Of a stretch of DNA of 64,000 nucleotides, positions 61,791 through 64,000 are shown in pieces. Location of the stretch: contig JAHDWA010000002.1 of NCBI GenBank assembly GCA_023382535.1, forward strand, positions 186,001-250,000. The letters are read 5' to 3'. The notes beneath the pieces are model-generated. The model did no database searches. It was not told the origin of the DNA and was given only the letters and a program-made list of their open reading frames with translations. The translations under genes and the position numbers were made by a program. This stretch comes from Anaerolineae bacterium. Its GTDB lineage: Bacteria > Chloroflexota > Anaerolineae > 4572-78 > J111. Positions within the stretch are counted from its first letter, which is position 1. Each line of letters opens with the position of its first letter.

Positions 61791-62679
61791 CCTTACCATC
61801 TCGATCATCAGTGCTAACAATCTGGAGTTGCTTCTGCCCTGCTTACACTCGGTATTCGAAAATACACACAAAGTTACCTTAGAAGTTTATGTGGTAGATA
61901 ATGCCTCTACCGATAACACTGCCGTAACCGTCAAGGCAATGTTTCCCCAGGTTAAAGTCATCCGCAACGAGATCCGTCAGGGATTCTCCACCAACAATAA
62001 CATGGTCCTGGGCAGCGGGCGGGGTCGCTATCTGATGCTGCTCAATGACGACACAGTGGTGCTTGATAAGGCTTTGGATCACATGGTTGAATTCATGGAT
62101 ACTCACCCCCAAGCCGGAGCGGCGGGAAGTTTCCTACTTAACCCGGATGGTTCTTTCCAGCCCGCCTTCAGCCGCTTTCCAAACCCATTCATTGAAGGTA
62201 TTTGGGCGGCAACGAATTGGTCCTATCAATCGGCAAGGCAAGCCACAGAACCTTTTGAAGTGGATAGTGTCTGTGGTGCCGCGATGCTGGTGCGGCGGCA
62301 GATTATTGAACAGGTAGGGGTATTGGACATCGCCTTTGACCCTATCTATTCTGAAGAAGTGGATTGGTGCTACCGCATCAAGCATGCTGGCTGGCAAATT
62401 TACGCCTTGCCTCATGCCCGGATCATCCACTATGGTAGTCAAACCATGAATCGGGTTATGCCACATAAGTATGAACTCTTGCTATCTCATAAGAGGTTAT
62501 TCTTTTGCAAATACTGGGGAGCAAGCGCTGCCCGCATTTACACCGCAGCCCTTACCCTCTCGACCATAGTTAAGCTGGCGTGGTGGTTGTTCGTTGCCTT
62601 ACTGCAAAAAAGTAGCCTGGCTGCTAAGGAAAGAATGAAGTTACATTGGTATCTTCTTAAACATATCCCCTCCCTTTGA
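61780..62679 (+). CDS. Family 2 glycosyltransferase, WbbL-like, last gene of the locus
   Basis: A 299-residue GT2: LTISIISANNLELLLPCLHS, VYVVDNASTDNT, LLNDDTVV, FDPIYSEEVDWCYRIKHAGW. It is related to the gene at 58187-59149. The ATG at 61780 follows AAGGGAG and is preferred to the ATG at 61756. It overlaps the membrane protein gene by 11 bp. A short inverted repeat AACTGC-GGCGGA-GCAGTT (62688-62705) follows the stop, but it has no good T-run and is a weak terminator candidate at best. Confidence 0.9.
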   Translation: MPPDLTISIISANNLELLLPCLHSVFENTHKVTLEVYVVDNASTDNTAVTVKAMFPQVKVIRNEIRQGFSTNNNMVLGSGRGRYLMLLNDDTVVLDKALDHMVEFMDTHPQAGAAGSFLLNPDGSFQPAFSRFPNPFIEGIWAATNWSYQSARQATEPFEVDSVCGAAMLVRRQIIEQVGVLDIAFDPIYSEEVDWCYRIKHAGWQIYALPHARIIHYGSQTMNRVMPHKYELLLSHKRLFFCKYWGASAARIYTAALTLSTIVKLAWWLFVALLQKSSLAAKERMKLHWYLLKHIPSL

Positions 62680-62854
62680 ACAAAAATAACTGCGGCGGAG
62701 CAGTTTAAGCCTTTCCAGCATCATTTTTACCCTGATAACGATGGTCTCAGGTGCCAAAATCGGATGCCTTGATTACGAGCTTGACAGGTCTTACAAAGTT
62801 GGCCAGCAGGCCAGCTACTCAGTGACTCAGTTAAGCTCTGAGCGGATCATTACA

Positions 62855-62988
62855 GTGATTCGCTCAGAATCACCGGGGTGATTCGTACAGAATCAGCCGG
62901 TGATTCGAGGGGAGTCACTGCTTGACTCGACTCAAATCAGCCGGTGATTTAGGAAAAAATACTATGGTGATTCGGGGAGGATCGCCTG
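62855..62988. repeat. Tandem array of palindromic 22-23 bp repeats
   Basis: Six units begin at 62855, 62878, 62900, 62922, 62944 and 62967, a spacing of 23, 22, 22, 22 and 23 bp. The best units read GTGATTCG-n3-AGAATCA-CCG, and each has an internal dyad TGATTC-N5-GAATCA (perfect in units 1 and 2, decayed in 3 to 6). The array lies in the 407-bp gap between the glycosyltransferase and the HU-like gene. There is no coding potential. It could be a protein-binding array near a locus end or a decaying minisatellite. Confidence 0.75.
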
Positions 62989-63028
62989 AGGTTACAGGAT
63001 TTAAGCAGCGAGTTGGGGGAGCAGAAAA

Positions 63029-63062
63029 GCTAGAGGCGAATGATTGATCATTCGCCTCTAGC
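63029..63062 (-). terminator. Intrinsic terminator of the HU-like gene
   Basis: A perfect 15-bp stem (GCTAGAGGCGAATGA/TCATTCGCCTCTAGC) with a TTGA loop starts 25 bp after the - strand stop and is followed in that direction by TTTTCTG. It may also stop rightward transcription from the polysaccharide locus. Confidence 0.8.
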
Positions 63063-63086
63063 GGGAGGAGGAAAGGGCAAAAATAT

Positions 63087-63785
63087 TTAGTTGACCGTCA
63101 AGGCGGCTTCCAGGCTGCCGCTGCGCAGCGGCCCCTGGCTGAGAGCAGCCCGCACTTCCAGGGTGTAATCGCCGGGGGGCAGGCTGGCCGGCACCAGGAA
63201 CGTCAATTCGGCGCTGGTGTTTTTGCTGACTACGCCGGCTTGATAGGTTTTATCGCCGGCGGCGACAAAGAAGATGCCCTGCTCGGGTTGGGCCGGGTCA
63301 AACTTGAGGCGCTGGCCGACAATCTGGCCTAGACCGCCGGGGGTCAGGCTGCTGTCGCGCCGGCTGCTGTTCCAGTCAATGTACTCCAGCAGTTCAGGCC
63401 GGGCCTGGACGGCCAGTTCCTTCTGGGCATGGGCCCGCTCGCGGATGGCCCGGCGCAGGCGCGCCCCCGGGCTAACGATGGCCTCGATGCTGTGACGCTC
63501 GGCGCTAAAACTGTCGGTTTTGCCGTCAAAGTTGCCCTTGATGCTGATGCTGTAGTTGACCCCCGGGGTCACGATGCGGTAGCCCTCGAGCAGCATCGTC
63601 TCGACCATAGCAAAGTAGTGCTGCAGCACGCTGAGGGCGTCGGTCCGGCTGACGGCGCAGCCGTAGGCGACCATGCGGTCAACCACCTGTTCCAGGTTGG
63701 CCGTATCCATTGACTGGACCACCGCCCGGTACTGGTTGGCGCCGTTCATTAAATTATTTTTCGACAACGTGTAAGTGATACTCAT
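63087..63785 (-). CDS. HU-like DNA-binding domain protein with C-terminal Ig-like domain (DUF4469-type)
   Basis: A 232-residue protein. Residues 1-125 look like the divergent HU/IHF-like domain found before DUF4469: MVAYGCAVSRTDALSVLQHY, MLLEGYRIVTPGVNYSISIK, then a basic helix RLRRAIRERAHAQKELA. Residues about 150-232 form a beta-sandwich-like region (GIFFVAAGDKTYQAGVV, ELTFLVPASLPPGDYTLEVR). These proteins are thought to bind DNA, but their role is not well defined. It is transcribed alone, with a strong terminator downstream. Confidence 0.78.
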   Translation of the reverse strand: MSITYTLSKNNLMNGANQYRAVVQSMDTANLEQVVDRMVAYGCAVSRTDALSVLQHYFAMVETMLLEGYRIVTPGVNYSISIKGNFDGKTDSFSAERHSIEAIVSPGARLRRAIRERAHAQKELAVQARPELLEYIDWNSSRRDSSLTPGGLGQIVGQRLKFDPAQPEQGIFFVAAGDKTYQAGVVSKNTSAELTFLVPASLPPGDYTLEVRAALSQGPLRSGSLEAALTVN

Positions 63786-63930
63786 AAACAGAAAATTTCC
63801 TTAATTATAAAAATTTGTTGTTTGGCTGAGTAAAGGACCGGTTCTTTACAGTGTTAAGATTGTACCTTTAAAATTGGAACCGGTCTACCCCAATTTCTGG
63901 GGGTTTTTAACGTTTTGAGAGCTGCCCGCC

Positions 63931-64000
63931 GAGGGCTGGAAGCCCCCGGCTACAATAGGTGAAAACCGCTTCAAAGCGGTTCAGCAGCCTGCTTCAGCGG
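63931..64000. repeat. Interspersed palindromic (REP-like) sequence at window end
   Basis: Two short palindromes lie side by side: GGGCT-GGA-AGCCC (63933-63945) and AACCGCTT-CA-AAGCGGTT (63964-63981). They sit in the form GAAGCCCCCGGCTACAATAGG that is typical of dispersed REP-like elements in large bacterial genomes. The element continues past the window. Confidence 0.6.

Noticed and set aside
62855..62988. CRISPR array
   Set aside because: Units are contiguous at 22-23 bp with no unique spacers of usual length, repeats are degenerate and no cas genes are present.

Overview
The window looks like a chromosomal segment of a filamentous-type Chloroflexota bacterium (Anaerolineae or Caldilineae-like). 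This is inferred from several traits: moderately high GC, very long multi-PAS histidine kinases, soluble poly-HAMP chemoreceptors, and secreted proteins with Thr/Pro-rich linkers plus a YLPVILKN stretch just after the signal region. No rRNA or universal marker gene is present to settle the taxonomy.

Bases 1-26.8 kb are a signalling region. It opens with the 3' part of a hybrid histidine kinase and a convergent 1,813-residue kinase (CHASE3, seven PAS domains, two receivers, HPt). A compact chemotaxis operon follows on the + strand: an unknown protein, CheR, CheB, a transmembrane MCP, a soluble poly-HAMP MCP, a CheA that lacks its phosphotransfer domain, CheW, a second soluble MCP, a CheY-like receiver, and a 1,012-residue protein that carries the missing HPt domain on a decayed CheA-like scaffold. 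No flagellar genes are present, so the output may be type IV pili or another cell function. All three MCPs end in an aromatic tail of the CheR-binding pentapeptide type. An ISAs1 transposase remnant, a tRNA-Cys(GCA) and a NarL-type two-component pair on the - strand close this part.

Bases 27.2-35.3 kb hold a lasso peptide biosynthetic cluster. It starts with a small HTH protein and a specialised NusG paralogue, then a 237-bp leader with three inverted repeats. Next come B1 (PqqD-like recognition element), B2 (transglutaminase-like leader peptidase), C (asparagine-synthetase-like cyclase), a 53-residue precursor that starts at TTG, an HPr-kinase-like protein, an ABC exporter and a nucleotidyltransferase-fold protein. 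The precursor ends in Ser, the known target of lasso kinases of the paeninodin type. Its only plausible ring acid is one residue further from the leader Thr than usual, so the ring register is a real question.

Bases 35.3-62.7 kb are a large surface-polysaccharide locus on the same strand. It contains a polyprenyl-phosphate sugar transferase, two O-antigen ligase/polymerase-like proteins, a GT39-type protein, a set of secreted or acyl-modifying proteins (DUF362, acyltransferase 3, an anchored unknown, a BNR-repeat protein), a Wzm/Wzt ABC exporter, eight cytosolic glycosyltransferases in several duplicated sets, a glutamine-dependent asparagine-synthetase homologue and an NAD-dependent epimerase. 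Base composition drops visibly at about 38.8 kb, suggesting a mosaic locus. A MITE-like element lies at 36,864-37,001. The window ends with a tandem palindromic 22-23 bp repeat array, a strong terminator and a HU-like DNA-binding protein on the - strand.

The most interesting items are the lasso cluster with its unusual precursor register and structured leader behind a NusG paralogue, the split chemotaxis kinase, and the tandem palindromic array.
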